This document shows, piece by piece, positions 1 through 9,545 of a stretch of DNA of 64,000 nucleotides. The stretch's first letter is position 1. Each line of letters opens with the position of its first letter. A model generated the notes under the pieces. It was not told the origin of the DNA, did no database searches, and worked only from the letters and a program-made list of their open reading frames with translations. Both the position numbers and the translations under genes were made by a program. This stretch comes from Marinifilum sp. D737 (lineage in GTDB: Bacteria; Bacteroidota; Bacteroidia; Bacteroidales; Marinifilaceae): NCBI RefSeq assembly GCF_026672275.1, contig NZ_JANQCD010000010.1, forward strand, positions 62,001 through 126,000, read 5' to 3'.

Positions 1-1215
1 ACTTGCAAACTCATTGTTTTCTTCAGAACTAAAATCAATAACCTGCCATTTGCTTCGGTCAAAATTTTCTTTATCACCAAACTCTATAATTGGCTCATCA
101 TTTTTAAAAGTAAACGAATAGGAAAACTTAGATATCTCACCATTAACATGATTAAATAATAATCGTAACACATATGGTGTATTCCCCTTTTGATGGAATT
201 CACTTATAGGCATACTCACCTCAAAAGAATTATCGTTACCTACTGGCAAAGCCCAACTAACTGCGTCATAATCGGCATTATCAGTCGCAGGATCACAATA
301 AAAACAAACGTAATTAACATCCTTATCCGTATTAAAAGTTCCGGATAATTTGAGCTTACCATCTTCATAAGATGCTAAAATGCTGCCAACAGTAAGAGTT
401 GCAGAAGTATAAAATGAATTCTCAAAATCACTAACAACCTGACAGTTATTAAGAATAGCACAACTAGCTTCTGTTAAAAATGTGGGTGTTTTTCCATAAG
501 TATAATTCCCGGAACCCATTAGAGAAGTTCCCTTGGAGCTAAGACTAGCCTCTGATACCTTCTCTTTGTTATGAGGAAGATTAAGGCCATGCCCAAGCTC
601 ATGCAATAAACCTCCAATATACTTCGTAGCATCATTTCCTCTTTTGCTATCCTCTCCAAAAAACTGGACATCCATCTCTGTATAGTCTAAGGCAAAGCAG
701 TAACGTCCCCAACCATAAAAGGGAACATCTGGATTGTCATGATCTTCAACAGGAGTAAGTATAAGCGTATGATCACTACTTTTTTCATCTGGATTGGCCT
801 CAAAATATTCATCAACCTCTTCAATTACTTTTGCTCCTCCACCCTCGTAAGGATAGTTTGCAGTTGCGTATTTACCTTGTATATAAATAACTTTCACACG
901 TTCCTTTTCCTGATCAACCAACATATTAAATGTCTTATCACCAAAACCGTATTCTTTCATATACTTTCTGTAAAACGCTTGACCGTGTAATAGAATTTCA
1001 CTTAAACGACGATGAGAATCTTTTCTTTCTTTTACATCGGTAGGAAGAAAATACACAACGTTCAGATTGTATTTAGCAGAAGAGCTATAATTAAAAGTTT
1101 CCTCTTCAGGTAATGGCTCTTCAATTGGAGAAGTCTCATCTTTCGAACATCCTAAAAAAAGAATTAGCAGGAAGAGAAAATAAAAGATGGTTTTTAATGG
1201 GTAGAATGTTTTCAT
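1..1215 (-). CDS. Metzincin-like zinc metalloprotease lipoprotein (3' end outside window)
   Basis: The reading frame opens at the ATG at 1215 and is still open at base 1, giving 405 residues without a stop. A short hydrophobic N-terminus ends in a lipobox (LFLGC), so it is a lipoprotein, probably surface exposed. The zinc site HELGHGLNLPH (His205, Glu206, His209, His215) matches the HExxHxxGxxH metzincin pattern with Asn in place of Gly, and a Met-turn-like SLMGS lies at about residue 233. The last residues visible (KWQVIDFSSEE) resemble the stretch that opens the F5/8-type module of the upstream DUF3472-type protein, so a similar C-terminal binding module probably follows outside the window. 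It is the last visible gene of the SusCD locus, 62 bases behind its neighbour. A protease here suggests a glycoprotein target. Exact peptidase family is not determined. Confidence 0.85.
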   Translation of the reverse strand, partial: MKTFYPLKTIFYFLFLLILFLGCSKDETSPIEEPLPEEETFNYSSSAKYNLNVVYFLPTDVKERKDSHRRLSEILLHGQAFYRKYMKEYGFGDKTFNMLVDQEKERVKVIYIQGKYATANYPYEGGGAKVIEEVDEYFEANPDEKSSDHTLILTPVEDHDNPDVPFYGWGRYCFALDYTEMDVQFFGEDSKRGNDATKYIGGLLHELGHGLNLPHNKEKVSEASLSSKGTSLMGSGNYTYGKTPTFLTEASCAILNNCQVVSDFENSFYTSATLTVGSILASYEDGKLKLSGTFNTDKDVNYVCFYCDPATDNADYDAVSWALPVGNDNSFEVSMPISEFHQKGNTPYVLRLLFNHVNGEISKFSYSFTFKNDEPIIEFGDKENFDRSKWQVIDFSSEENNEFAS

Positions 1216-1277
1216 TATTTATTAGCACGTTAAAATTAATTTTCATTAGAATCTACTAGTGAACATTCATTTCACAC

Positions 1278-3107
1278 TTAGTCTAATGTATAGGTCGCAA
1301 TTTCTGCCATAGCAGCATTATTAGTTCCATCATGCGATACTTTAGCTATAAACTTAAAATATCGAAAAGATTTTGCTGTGCTCAGTTCGATGAGTTGCTG
1401 ACTGGTATTCTTTTGCAGAACAAAATCGCCCAAGCTCTCCCAGTTAGTATTGTCAACACTAATTTGGATTTCCAAATCCTGAACTGTTCTGGAAAGATTT
1501 TGCCTTTGAGAGAAACTAAAACCATTTACAGTATTAGATTGTCCCATATCAACAGTAATGTGATGCGGAGCTGTTGCAGAACAACCTCCAGACCAGCAAG
1601 AATGCCAGTAAGTGTCTACATCTCCATCAAGCACATCTGCAGCCCGGCCAGTTTCTCCTTCTCCTCCTTGGTCTTCCTGAGTACTATAATCTATCACAGA
1701 CCAGCCAGTTCTATCAATTAATGTTTGCGTTTTAATTTCAGGAACTTCTAATTTCGAAAAGTCAATAGCAGGTGCTGTTCCGTTAGCTGTTCTCGAAAAA
1801 GAGGTATTAGGTGTTTCATTATCACTGAAAAAGCCACAATTTCTAAGGAAAAAATGATCCCCTTCTTTTCCTCCATCATAATCTAACCTTACCCCCTGAC
1901 TTCCAGTATTATCGGTTGTAAATGTAGCATTAGTCATTTCAGTCCAGCTTCCCTGCGTATCATAAACCCATTGGTTGGTATAAGTTACTTGTCTGATTTC
2001 ATCACCCATTTTGGTATCGAAATTCTCTAAAAACGAATGCAATCTTGTAAGGTGTTCACCGGTAGGAAAAGGTCTTCTAAAACTGGCAATCAATTTCCAG
2101 TCGCCAATTTCAGGCGCAAAGAAATAAGCTGTATAATCAATTGAATTGTCTGCATTGGATTCTCCTTTCAATAAAAACTTATAGGTTGTACCAGGTTTCC
2201 AATCATAAACCCAATAACTCTGAGCTCCCGATCCCTCATTCCCAAACTCACCAACAGTGACACCTTTTCCATAACCAAGAGGTTCTACTGTATATTCTGC
2301 AGGAATCTGATTTGGATCTTGGGTATCGTATGCACTCCATACCGAAAACAGAATACGTCTTTCGGTTTCTGAATTGACTTGCATACCAAAATAACCGGAT
2401 GAAAAACCATTGGCCATAAAATATGAACCGATTGGATCTTTTCCTACAGGTACGGTCAACTCATTGTAAAACCATGTAATGTTTTTATTGGCTGGTTCTT
2501 CATAGTTTAAGTGAACAGAAGGTCCCCTTCTTCCCCAATAAAACCATTCTGAATCCACAAAAGTAATCTCATCTTTCCAAGACGAATCACCCAATAGAAT
2601 ATCAGAAATATCACCAAAAGTTCCAGTTTCATTGGTAACACCTTCCAACTCTACAAAATGATAACCAATTTCATCAATTTTAAAAGAGCCAACATAGTGT
2701 TTTTTATTACTGCTTGATGCTGAAAAATCCACTTGTTTTGTTTCATCTCCAAGCGTTACTTTTAGTGTTGTTGCTCCTGCAAATTTAGCAAGAACACCAA
2801 GTTCAATATCTCCTTTTTCTTTTGCGTAAAAATAGGTTCTAATCTTATCGCTTGAATTCGTCCAATTCTTAATACCTCCTGATACAACAACATTTTCTGT
2901 AGTTTTTGGTTTATCAACAACCCAACTATTGCCTTCACAAGGCACTGATACAATTAACTTAGTAGTTGGATCCTCAGGAGGAGTTTCTGGTTCTTCTTTT
3001 TCCTCAACTACATCAATTTCATCTGATGAGCAAGATGGTGCCATTAAGAAGGCCATGAGAAGAAAAAGTAGAGTCGCTATTTGTTTAGTTTTAATCAAAG
3101 TTCTCAT
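1278..3107 (-). CDS. DUF3472/DUF5077-type lipoprotein with C-terminal F5/8 (discoidin) domain
   Basis: This 609-residue protein starts with a signal peptide and lipobox (APSC). Residues about 50-180 look like DUF5077 (beta-sandwich). Residues about 190-440 resemble DUF3472, with the phrases GSYFMANGFSSGYFGMQ and ILFSVW. Residues about 470-609 are an F5/8 type C carbohydrate-binding-like domain with the block DGDVDTYWHSCW. It lies between SusD and the metalloprotease in a minus-strand polysaccharide utilisation locus, so it is expected on the cell surface, binding or modifying the same glycan as SusD. The enzymatic role of DUF3472 is unknown to me. The family assignments rest on pattern memory and not on a profile search; the F5/8 call is firmer because a very similar block recurs in the lipoprotein at 8073-8987. 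Confidence 0.8.
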   Translation of the reverse strand: MRTLIKTKQIATLLFLLMAFLMAPSCSSDEIDVVEEKEEPETPPEDPTTKLIVSVPCEGNSWVVDKPKTTENVVVSGGIKNWTNSSDKIRTYFYAKEKGDIELGVLAKFAGATTLKVTLGDETKQVDFSASSSNKKHYVGSFKIDEIGYHFVELEGVTNETGTFGDISDILLGDSSWKDEITFVDSEWFYWGRRGPSVHLNYEEPANKNITWFYNELTVPVGKDPIGSYFMANGFSSGYFGMQVNSETERRILFSVWSAYDTQDPNQIPAEYTVEPLGYGKGVTVGEFGNEGSGAQSYWVYDWKPGTTYKFLLKGESNADNSIDYTAYFFAPEIGDWKLIASFRRPFPTGEHLTRLHSFLENFDTKMGDEIRQVTYTNQWVYDTQGSWTEMTNATFTTDNTGSQGVRLDYDGGKEGDHFFLRNCGFFSDNETPNTSFSRTANGTAPAIDFSKLEVPEIKTQTLIDRTGWSVIDYSTQEDQGGEGETGRAADVLDGDVDTYWHSCWSGGCSATAPHHITVDMGQSNTVNGFSFSQRQNLSRTVQDLEIQISVDNTNWESLGDFVLQKNTSQQLIELSTAKSFRYFKFIAKVSHDGTNNAAMAEIATYTLD

Positions 3108-3221
3108 TATTTTGATAATTATATGAATTTCAAAACCTATAAAATGCCTCGGTCAAGTCACTAGGTATCTAAAGAAGTTTACTACACAAACAAAACAGTT
3201 ACCGTCTTAGGACATTAATAC

Positions 3222-3264
3222 ATTCTTCACGTTCAGGCTATTACTAAGCCTGAACGTGAAGAAT
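3222..3264 (-). promoter_or_regulatory. Perfect 18-bp stem-loop just after susD
   Basis: Left arm 3222-3239 and right arm 3247-3264 are exact reverse complements with a 7-base loop. The stem begins about 10 bases after the SusD stop codon. On the transcribed minus strand no T-run follows, so it is not a standard intrinsic terminator; on the plus strand TTTTT follows. A transcript-processing or 3'-end-stabilising role that keeps SusCD message above the distal genes is inferred. Confidence 0.7.
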
Positions 3265-3274
3265 TTTTACTGAA

Positions 3275-4936
3275 TTAAGGGTTTTGCACCAAATTTGGCT
3301 GCGCCAAAATCTGAGCTTCCGGAATAAAATCAACAACACGAGGACTTGTTGCCGGAACAGTTAATAAAGGATTTGCACCTCTATCATGTGTTCCCGGATA
3401 TCTACGATCCAATGTTAAACCATTTCTGAAAATATCATAACGACGATGAGCTTCATAAGCAAGTTCTAATCGACGCTCCTCAAGTACAACTTCCAATAAG
3501 GTTTTCCCAGTTGGAACATCACTATAAGTATCAATATTTGCACGTTCTCTAATAACATTTACATCTTCTAACGCACCTGATGTATTTCCAGTTTTGGCAC
3601 GAGCTTCAGCACGATTCAAATACATCTCTGCCAAACGTGAAATTACTGGGGAGAACAATTGTGGTTGACCTTCCTGATTTGAACATTTTATCACAAAATA
3701 TTTAGGATACCCTTGTCTTACAGGCATTTTCTTAGTTAACCTCACATAAGTCTTTCCACTAATATTTTCACCTTCTGTAATAAAATACTTAGTATTTCCA
3801 TTTACTATTTCAGCCGAAACAGTTTTTGTACCATTGTAATCATATTCCCAAGTGCCACCATTATTTGTAACGGCATACATTTGAAACATTTTAGAACCAA
3901 CCGGTGATGATTTATCGTAAGAGTAAGTAATCTCATATTCGTCACCATCTTCATATTGAGGATCAATAAATTTATGTCTTCTATCCGAAGGATTTTGATC
4001 CAATAAATTTCTATATGACTCAGAAGCATACATTTCACCCCAACCTACACCGTCAATTGTAGCATACATACCACCAAAAGCATACCAACCATAATCATCT
4101 TCATCTTTTAATGCTCTACACGCAAATATAATCTCAGAATTCTTTTCTGGCACCATAGTTGGGAAGGTTTCATAATCAGAACCAGTTAATAAAGAAAAGT
4201 TCTTTGAATCAATTACTTTGGTTGCATATTCTTCTGCTTTTACATTATCTTCCATATATAAATATACTCTCGATAATAAAGCATTGGCAGCTTGTTCTGA
4301 TGCATAAATATTATATTCTGCATCAATTCTTTTAAATTCGCTCATTAAAGTTGCTGCACTTGTTAAATCACTCAAAATTTGATCATAAACCTCCTTAACT
4401 GTTGCACGAGGAGGTAAATTATCTGCATCAGGCTCAGCATCTAAAATAATTGGCACACCCAAATTTTGGCTTGGATTTTGAGCATAAGGTCGGCCCCAGA
4501 TATTTACTAAATTAAAATAAAAGAAAGCTCGTAAATAATACATTTCACCAATAACGTGATTCAAACGAGGCGTACCTCTTTCTGCTTTATCGATTACTTT
4601 ATTTGCATTTACAATACCTTTATAGCACCCAGACCACAAACTATTCAGGTGACCATTGGTTGGTGTATGTTGATAATTGTACATATAGAATAAATGATCA
4701 GTTGTTGACCCACTTAATGCAATATTGTCACCTCCAAATTCGCCATGGAAATGGTAAGGACGCATAAATTCATTTTTTTTCAATAGTGCATATGTACCTA
4801 AAGCTGCAGCTTCGATACCTAATTCATCCGCAAATACTTTATCATCTGACAAGTCCTGAAATGGTTCTCTTTCGATATCACAAGAGCTTATAGAAAGCGC
4901 TAATAGAATCGCAATAAAAGAATATATATTTTTCAT
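3275..4936 (-). CDS. susD: SusD/RagB family outer-membrane glycan-binding lipoprotein
   Basis: This 553-residue protein has a lipobox ending at Cys19 (SISSC). It shows the SusD features: an N-terminal segment beginning DIEREPFQDLSDD, a TPR-like first half (MYYLRAFFYFNLVNIWG), and the C-terminal RagB/SusD part with YLNRAEARAKTG, DVNVIRERA and LEERRLELAYEAHRRYD. Family members sit on the outer leaflet as the lid of the SusC channel and bind oligosaccharide. It follows susC by 34 bases, the usual order, so the two form one import complex. The ligand cannot be read from sequence; the surrounding F5/8 proteins and the amino-sugar locus make an N-acetylhexosamine-bearing glycan plausible. Confidence 0.97.
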   Translation of the reverse strand: MKNIYSFIAILLALSISSCDIEREPFQDLSDDKVFADELGIEAAALGTYALLKKNEFMRPYHFHGEFGGDNIALSGSTTDHLFYMYNYQHTPTNGHLNSLWSGCYKGIVNANKVIDKAERGTPRLNHVIGEMYYLRAFFYFNLVNIWGRPYAQNPSQNLGVPIILDAEPDADNLPPRATVKEVYDQILSDLTSAATLMSEFKRIDAEYNIYASEQAANALLSRVYLYMEDNVKAEEYATKVIDSKNFSLLTGSDYETFPTMVPEKNSEIIFACRALKDEDDYGWYAFGGMYATIDGVGWGEMYASESYRNLLDQNPSDRRHKFIDPQYEDGDEYEITYSYDKSSPVGSKMFQMYAVTNNGGTWEYDYNGTKTVSAEIVNGNTKYFITEGENISGKTYVRLTKKMPVRQGYPKYFVIKCSNQEGQPQLFSPVISRLAEMYLNRAEARAKTGNTSGALEDVNVIRERANIDTYSDVPTGKTLLEVVLEERRLELAYEAHRRYDIFRNGLTLDRRYPGTHDRGANPLLTVPATSPRVVDFIPEAQILAQPNLVQNP

Positions 4937-4970
4937 TTTTATCTTTTTATATATTAATAATTTTCACCTA

Positions 4971-7900
4971 TTAAAAGCCAACTTTTACACCTAGCATAAT
5001 TTTCTTTGACATAGGGTATAAAGCACCATGAGTGTTATCATGACCTGTAGCTCCAATTTCAGGATCCATACCTGACCAATCTGTTAGTGTAATCAAATTA
5101 TCACCACTTACAAAAACTGAAGCATTAGAAAGCTTAAGTAGGCTTAATACATTTTTAGGAAGGTTGTATGCCAAGGTTACATTCCGTAAACGGATATAAC
5201 TAGCATCTTCTAAATAGCGTGATGAATTTTTATTGGCATTAACCCCACCATTAAATGATTTTGGATGAGTCGCAACATCTCCTGGCTTTTCCCAACGATT
5301 CCAACCATCATGCAAATTCATGCTATTAAAAGAGGCATAAGAACCATCACTGTCAAACAATTCTCTGTTACTGTTGTATCTATGAATCCCCTCAACAAAA
5401 CTAATGTTTGCCGATAAAGTGAAATTATCGAAAGTAAATTTATTAAGGATTCCTCCGGTATAAGTTGGAGTACCTTTGGTTCCGGTAAACTGCAATGTAG
5501 CTTCAGTATAGTCAGAAGTTAAACCAACTGTTTTGGTACCATCTTCGTTTTCTGTAACCTTTTCCCAAAGAGGTTCACCATTGGCTGGATTTGCACCATA
5601 CCATATACGTTGATATTGCGCATCCATATCATAACCTTTTTCGATTCTGGTATTACCACGTGTATATGCTTTATCGTCGTATATTTCCTCAACTCTATTT
5701 TTATTGTAGGCAAGATTCAAAGTCATATCCCACTTAAATCTGGAAGTTTTAATAATTTCAGGAGAAACTGACAGCTCATATCCTTTATTGGTAACTCGTC
5801 CAACATTCATCCATATGCCGTTATATCCAGTTAAAGCAGGAAGCGGAACATAAGTTAACAAGTTATCACTATTCTTATAATACAAGTCTAAGTTAATGCT
5901 AATACGATCGAATAATCTTGTATTAATCGCTGTATTGTAGCTGGTTACTTTTTCCCAACTAATATCAGGATTCCCTTTTTGATAAGGTGTAGCAGCACTA
6001 CTTCCATTATACTGATCTACAAAAGCATAGTAGCCAAGATATTGAAATCCTCCTGGTGCATTACCTACCTGCCCCATACTGGCAGACCATTTTAATGTGT
6101 TTAACCATTCTACCCCTTGCAGGAATTCTTCGCTATGTGCATTCCAACCCAAACTAGCTGACCAGAAATTACCATATTGTTTGTTAGGACCGAAACTACT
6201 TGAACCTTGTCTGCTAAATGAAGCGGTAGCCAAGTAACGATCATCATAGGCATATTGTAAATTCACAAGCATACTCTGTTTGGCACTTTCCCATTTTCTT
6301 CCACCTACACTAGCCGCTTCAGCTGTAGTATTAAGTGCAGTAAGACCTGCAGCAATACCCTTACCTTTAGCGTTGGCGTCGTCTGAATGATAATCCGTAT
6401 ATTCCCAAGCTACAAACGCATTTAATACATGCAGACCAATAGTCTTATTAAAACGAAGCATTTGGTTGGTGAAACGAGTACGGCTAAAACTATAACTTTC
6501 ATATAAAGTTCCCTTATCTGCTTGTCCACTTATAGAACGAGGATCTGTATACCATTCAGAGTGTCCGTTATTAATGGCAATGTTATTCATGGAAGAAAAA
6601 GTCAACCAATCATTAATTTTATAATCAAAGCCAATATTTGCGCGAAGATTGTTGCTGCGCGAATTTCCATAATTGTATTGCAAATCATATAGGTAGTTGT
6701 TTTCATCTCTACCATACCAAACTTTATCATTTGCACTTAAATATTCTTTTCCACTATCCACTCTTGGATCTAAAACAGAGCCATCAGGCAAGTAAGCTTC
6801 ATCCCATGGCATGTAAGTAAACATAGCATAAGTAGAATGTTGCTGGTTATCTGTTGTTTTATAATCACCAGATAAGTTTAGCTTTATCTTAAGGCGATCT
6901 GTTGCATTAATATCAAGGTTTGCAATAGCCGAATAGCGTTCGTATTCGTAGCCTTTTAAAGCTCCTGTTTCATTATAATAGGTACCAGACAAATAAGCCA
7001 TAATCTTTTCATTACCACCAGAATAATTCACATTGTACTCTTGTGCCTTTCCTGTTTGGGTAGCAATATCCATCCAATCCGTATCAGTATTTAATACATC
7101 CTCAGTTACATCAGGGTTCCAAGTTTTTTGATAATCATATAATTCCTGAGAATTCATCACGGAGAAATTTCCGGTATTAAATGTCGTAAATCCGTAAGTG
7201 GCATTTACATTTATATTGGACTCACCTTTTTTCGCTCTCTTGGTTTGCAATAGAATTACACCATTAGCTGCAAGAGATCCGTACAAAGCTGTTGCTGAAG
7301 CATCCTTCAATATAGTCATACTCTCTATATCTGCAGGACTAAATCCAGGGTCAGAATTACCCATTATAATGCCATCAACTACCCACAGAGGAGCGGTTGT
7401 TCCCGACAAAGAGCCTTTTCCACGAATTGTAATCTCTGTACTCGCGCCAGGTCTACCACTACGAGACGATGCGTTTACACCAGCAACTTTTCCTTGAAGC
7501 ATAGAACTTACATTCGATACAAAAACATCTTTTAGGTCATCACTATCCAATGCTACTGCTGAACCTGTTAAGTTTGATTTTTTTGTTGTACCGTATGCCA
7601 CAACCATAACCTCATCCAAATCACTTGTGGAAGTATTTAAATTAACATTAATTGTAGATCTGCCATTCACTGGTACTTCCACTGATTCATAACCAATAAA
7701 TGAAAAAATCAAAACAGCATTATCTTGATCTATTTTCAATGTATAATCACCATCGAGGTTAGTTGAAGCTCCTTGGCTTGTCCCTTTAACAATGATACTA
7801 ACTCCCGGTAAGGATTCCTTAGTCTCTGCATCTAATACTTTCCCTCTTACTTCCAAAGACTGAGCACTAGCAATAGCTGTAAAAAACAGCATACAAATAA

Positions 7901-7994
7901 ACAAGCCTATCGTTTTTTGAATGCCCGCAGTATTGCTCCTTATTCTATTTTTTATATTATTTCGATAAAAATCGATTTGTTGCAAATATTTCAT
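4971..7994 (-). CDS. susC: SusC/RagA family TonB-dependent outer-membrane transporter
   Basis: This 1007-residue protein carries a somewhat long N-terminus before the signal peptide core (FICMLFFTAIASAQS). A carboxypeptidase-D-regulatory-like domain follows at about residues 46-135 (VRGKVLDAETKESLPGVSI), then the TonB plug at about 140-260 with the SusC signature phrases APLWVVDGI, ADIESMTILKDASATALYGS and AANGVILLQT. The rest is a beta-barrel ending in a terminal Phe. There is no STN domain, so anti-sigma signalling through this receptor is unlikely; regulation should come from the hybrid two-component protein encoded opposite. It imports the oligosaccharide captured by SusD into the periplasm using TonB energy. 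Many short antisense reading frames inside it are shadows. Confidence 0.97.
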   Translation of the reverse strand: MKYLQQIDFYRNNIKNRIRSNTAGIQKTIGLFICMLFFTAIASAQSLEVRGKVLDAETKESLPGVSIIVKGTSQGASTNLDGDYTLKIDQDNAVLIFSFIGYESVEVPVNGRSTINVNLNTSTSDLDEVMVVAYGTTKKSNLTGSAVALDSDDLKDVFVSNVSSMLQGKVAGVNASSRSGRPGASTEITIRGKGSLSGTTAPLWVVDGIIMGNSDPGFSPADIESMTILKDASATALYGSLAANGVILLQTKRAKKGESNINVNATYGFTTFNTGNFSVMNSQELYDYQKTWNPDVTEDVLNTDTDWMDIATQTGKAQEYNVNYSGGNEKIMAYLSGTYYNETGALKGYEYERYSAIANLDINATDRLKIKLNLSGDYKTTDNQQHSTYAMFTYMPWDEAYLPDGSVLDPRVDSGKEYLSANDKVWYGRDENNYLYDLQYNYGNSRSNNLRANIGFDYKINDWLTFSSMNNIAINNGHSEWYTDPRSISGQADKGTLYESYSFSRTRFTNQMLRFNKTIGLHVLNAFVAWEYTDYHSDDANAKGKGIAAGLTALNTTAEAASVGGRKWESAKQSMLVNLQYAYDDRYLATASFSRQGSSSFGPNKQYGNFWSASLGWNAHSEEFLQGVEWLNTLKWSASMGQVGNAPGGFQYLGYYAFVDQYNGSSAATPYQKGNPDISWEKVTSYNTAINTRLFDRISINLDLYYKNSDNLLTYVPLPALTGYNGIWMNVGRVTNKGYELSVSPEIIKTSRFKWDMTLNLAYNKNRVEEIYDDKAYTRGNTRIEKGYDMDAQYQRIWYGANPANGEPLWEKVTENEDGTKTVGLTSDYTEATLQFTGTKGTPTYTGGILNKFTFDNFTLSANISFVEGIHRYNSNRELFDSDGSYASFNSMNLHDGWNRWEKPGDVATHPKSFNGGVNANKNSSRYLEDASYIRLRNVTLAYNLPKNVLSLLKLSNASVFVSGDNLITLTDWSGMDPEIGATGHDNTHGALYPMSKKIMLGVKVGF

Positions 7995-8072
7995 AATTAT
8001 TATCTTAAAATCTTTATTAGATAATTAAACTATTATCCGTGTTGTTCTCACTTGTTCTAAATCAACTTCCTA

Positions 8073-8987
8073 TTAATAAGGTAGCATTCCGTCTTCAAAA
8101 ACTTTTAACACAGCCATACAAGTAGAGTTTTGGCCAGGTGTTTTTGTATCCAGAATTCGAATCCTAAAATATTTTGAAGAGTAATTCTTATCCAATGAAA
8201 CTTTATTAATTTCAGGATTTAGCTTAACATCATCTAATCTTTCAGAAGACCAAACAGTGGTAAAATCAGTTCCATTTGTACTTGTTTGCACATCGAATTG
8301 TGCTGGATTATTACCTCTTGCATACTTGTCTCTTGTTGCAAACTCAAATCCTCCGATATTTTTAGCCTCAGTAAACGTAATTTGAATATGATGAGGAAGA
8401 GGTTCTACACCACTTGACCAAGCTGAATGCCAGTAAGTATCCAAACTGCCATCAACAAGAGATTCTTTAGGACCTTCTGATCCTTCCTGTGTATATGTTT
8501 CAATCATATCCACTGTAAGAGGATGATAAATTTTCCCAGCTTTAGAAGTGAAAGAAATAGTTTCTCCATAAGCGGTACCAGCTTCGTTAGATGCATAGGC
8601 TCTGGCTTTATAATCCGTTTTAATAGACAAGCCCTTTAGAGTAATTGAATAATCCCAATCTGCCTCTAAAATACCATCTTTGGTAAATTCACCAGCTGCT
8701 GTAAAATTGTCTTCTACAGTTGGCTCAGTATCTCCAGCAACCCAACAAATTCCCATAGCAAGAATTTTTGATCCTCCGTTTGATGTAACTATTCCGCTCA
8801 CAACAGCATCCTCTCCTGTTATATCAGAAACTTCTCCTGTTTTTGTCTCAGGCAAACTTGCTGTTTCATCTTTGTCACAGCCAGTAAAAGCAATTGCAAC
8901 CACCACAAATAATAAAAATGAAATCCGGTCGAGATTCACTTTTAAAAATTTCCGATAATTACTTCTTTCATGTTTTGTTGTTTTCAT
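8073..8987 (-). CDS. Surface lipoprotein with Ig/FN3-like and F5/8 type C domains
   Basis: This 304-residue protein has an extended basic N-terminus, a hydrophobic segment and a lipobox ending at Cys37 (AFTGC). Residues about 45-150 resemble a bacterial Ig/FN3-like sandwich (GLSIKTDYKARAYASNEAGTAYGE). Residues about 155-304 form an F5/8 type C domain with the block DGSLDTYWHSAW and PHHIQITF, closely matching the C-terminus of the DUF3472-type protein downstream. No catalytic motif is visible. It is the first gene of the minus-strand locus, placed ahead of susC, and lies opposite the hybrid two-component gene. A role as surface glycan-binding protein is inferred. Confidence 0.85.
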   Translation of the reverse strand: MKTTKHERSNYRKFLKVNLDRISFLLFVVVAIAFTGCDKDETASLPETKTGEVSDITGEDAVVSGIVTSNGGSKILAMGICWVAGDTEPTVEDNFTAAGEFTKDGILEADWDYSITLKGLSIKTDYKARAYASNEAGTAYGETISFTSKAGKIYHPLTVDMIETYTQEGSEGPKESLVDGSLDTYWHSAWSSGVEPLPHHIQITFTEAKNIGGFEFATRDKYARGNNPAQFDVQTSTNGTDFTTVWSSERLDDVKLNPEINKVSLDKNYSSKYFRIRILDTKTPGQNSTCMAVLKVFEDGMLPY

Positions 8988-9545
8988 AAAATATTAGGTT
9001 TTTTGGTTATATAAATGGCTCTCGCCTATTTTATTTTTAAACGATTCAAGCCTTAATTTTTCTTTGATTAGTTAGTAATCGGATTATTCGTTCGCTTAAT
9101 GTCTTTAGCTAATAATTATGCTTCCAACATTGAATCAACCCAAATTTGAAAAATGCTAACTTGATTCTTGGGTAAATATTCTGCGATAAGGTGGAGATTT
9201 TAAAAAGCTGGCTATTTGCTAATTTTTTTCATCCTTGACTTTAAGTAGTAATAGATAGAAAAGATTACTATTTAAAGGCCATACAGAAGCATTGGAGAAA
9301 TCCTTAATCAAGAAACAGAAGGTTAATATTTCCCCTCGACAATGTTTTAGTAGATATTTTAAGCAATAGTGAGGGATTTTTCGGCATTTGCCTATTATTT
9401 AAGCATTTGAATTATCAAGGGTTTTATTTTTGATGTACATTGTAATACTTTTTTAAAGTCTGTAAAAAAAGTGTGTAATATAGTTTGACAGGCTTTACTA
9501 GGATACGTATTTTTGATAATTCCTGAAGAACGAGAAAGATTGACT
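8988..9545. other. Divergent intergenic region between glycan locus and its regulator
   Basis: A 558-base AT-rich stretch with no convincing reading frame. It must hold the promoter and operator of the minus-strand SusCD locus and the promoter of the plus-strand hybrid regulator; only the latter shows a recognisable pattern. I see no tRNA or strong terminator in it. Confidence 0.7.
9484..9515 (+). promoter_or_regulatory. Bacteroidota housekeeping promoter of the hybrid two-component gene
   Basis: TTTG at 9484-9487, a 20-base spacer and TATTTTTG at 9508-9515 match the Bacteroidota -33/-7 consensus TTTG-N19/20-TAnnTTTG. Transcription would start near 9522, about 24 bases before the ATG at 9546. 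The box overlaps a TTG codon at 9513 that could be mistaken for the start. Confidence 0.6.

Noticed and set aside
1332-1721. 129-codon plus-strand frame
   Set aside because: Fully antisense to the F5/8 domain of the DUF3472-type gene, no recognisable protein, no leader.
9513-9545. Upstream TTG start for the hybrid two-component gene
   Set aside because: The TTG lies inside the -7 promoter box and would put eleven charged residues before a good signal peptide; ATG at 9546 is preferred.
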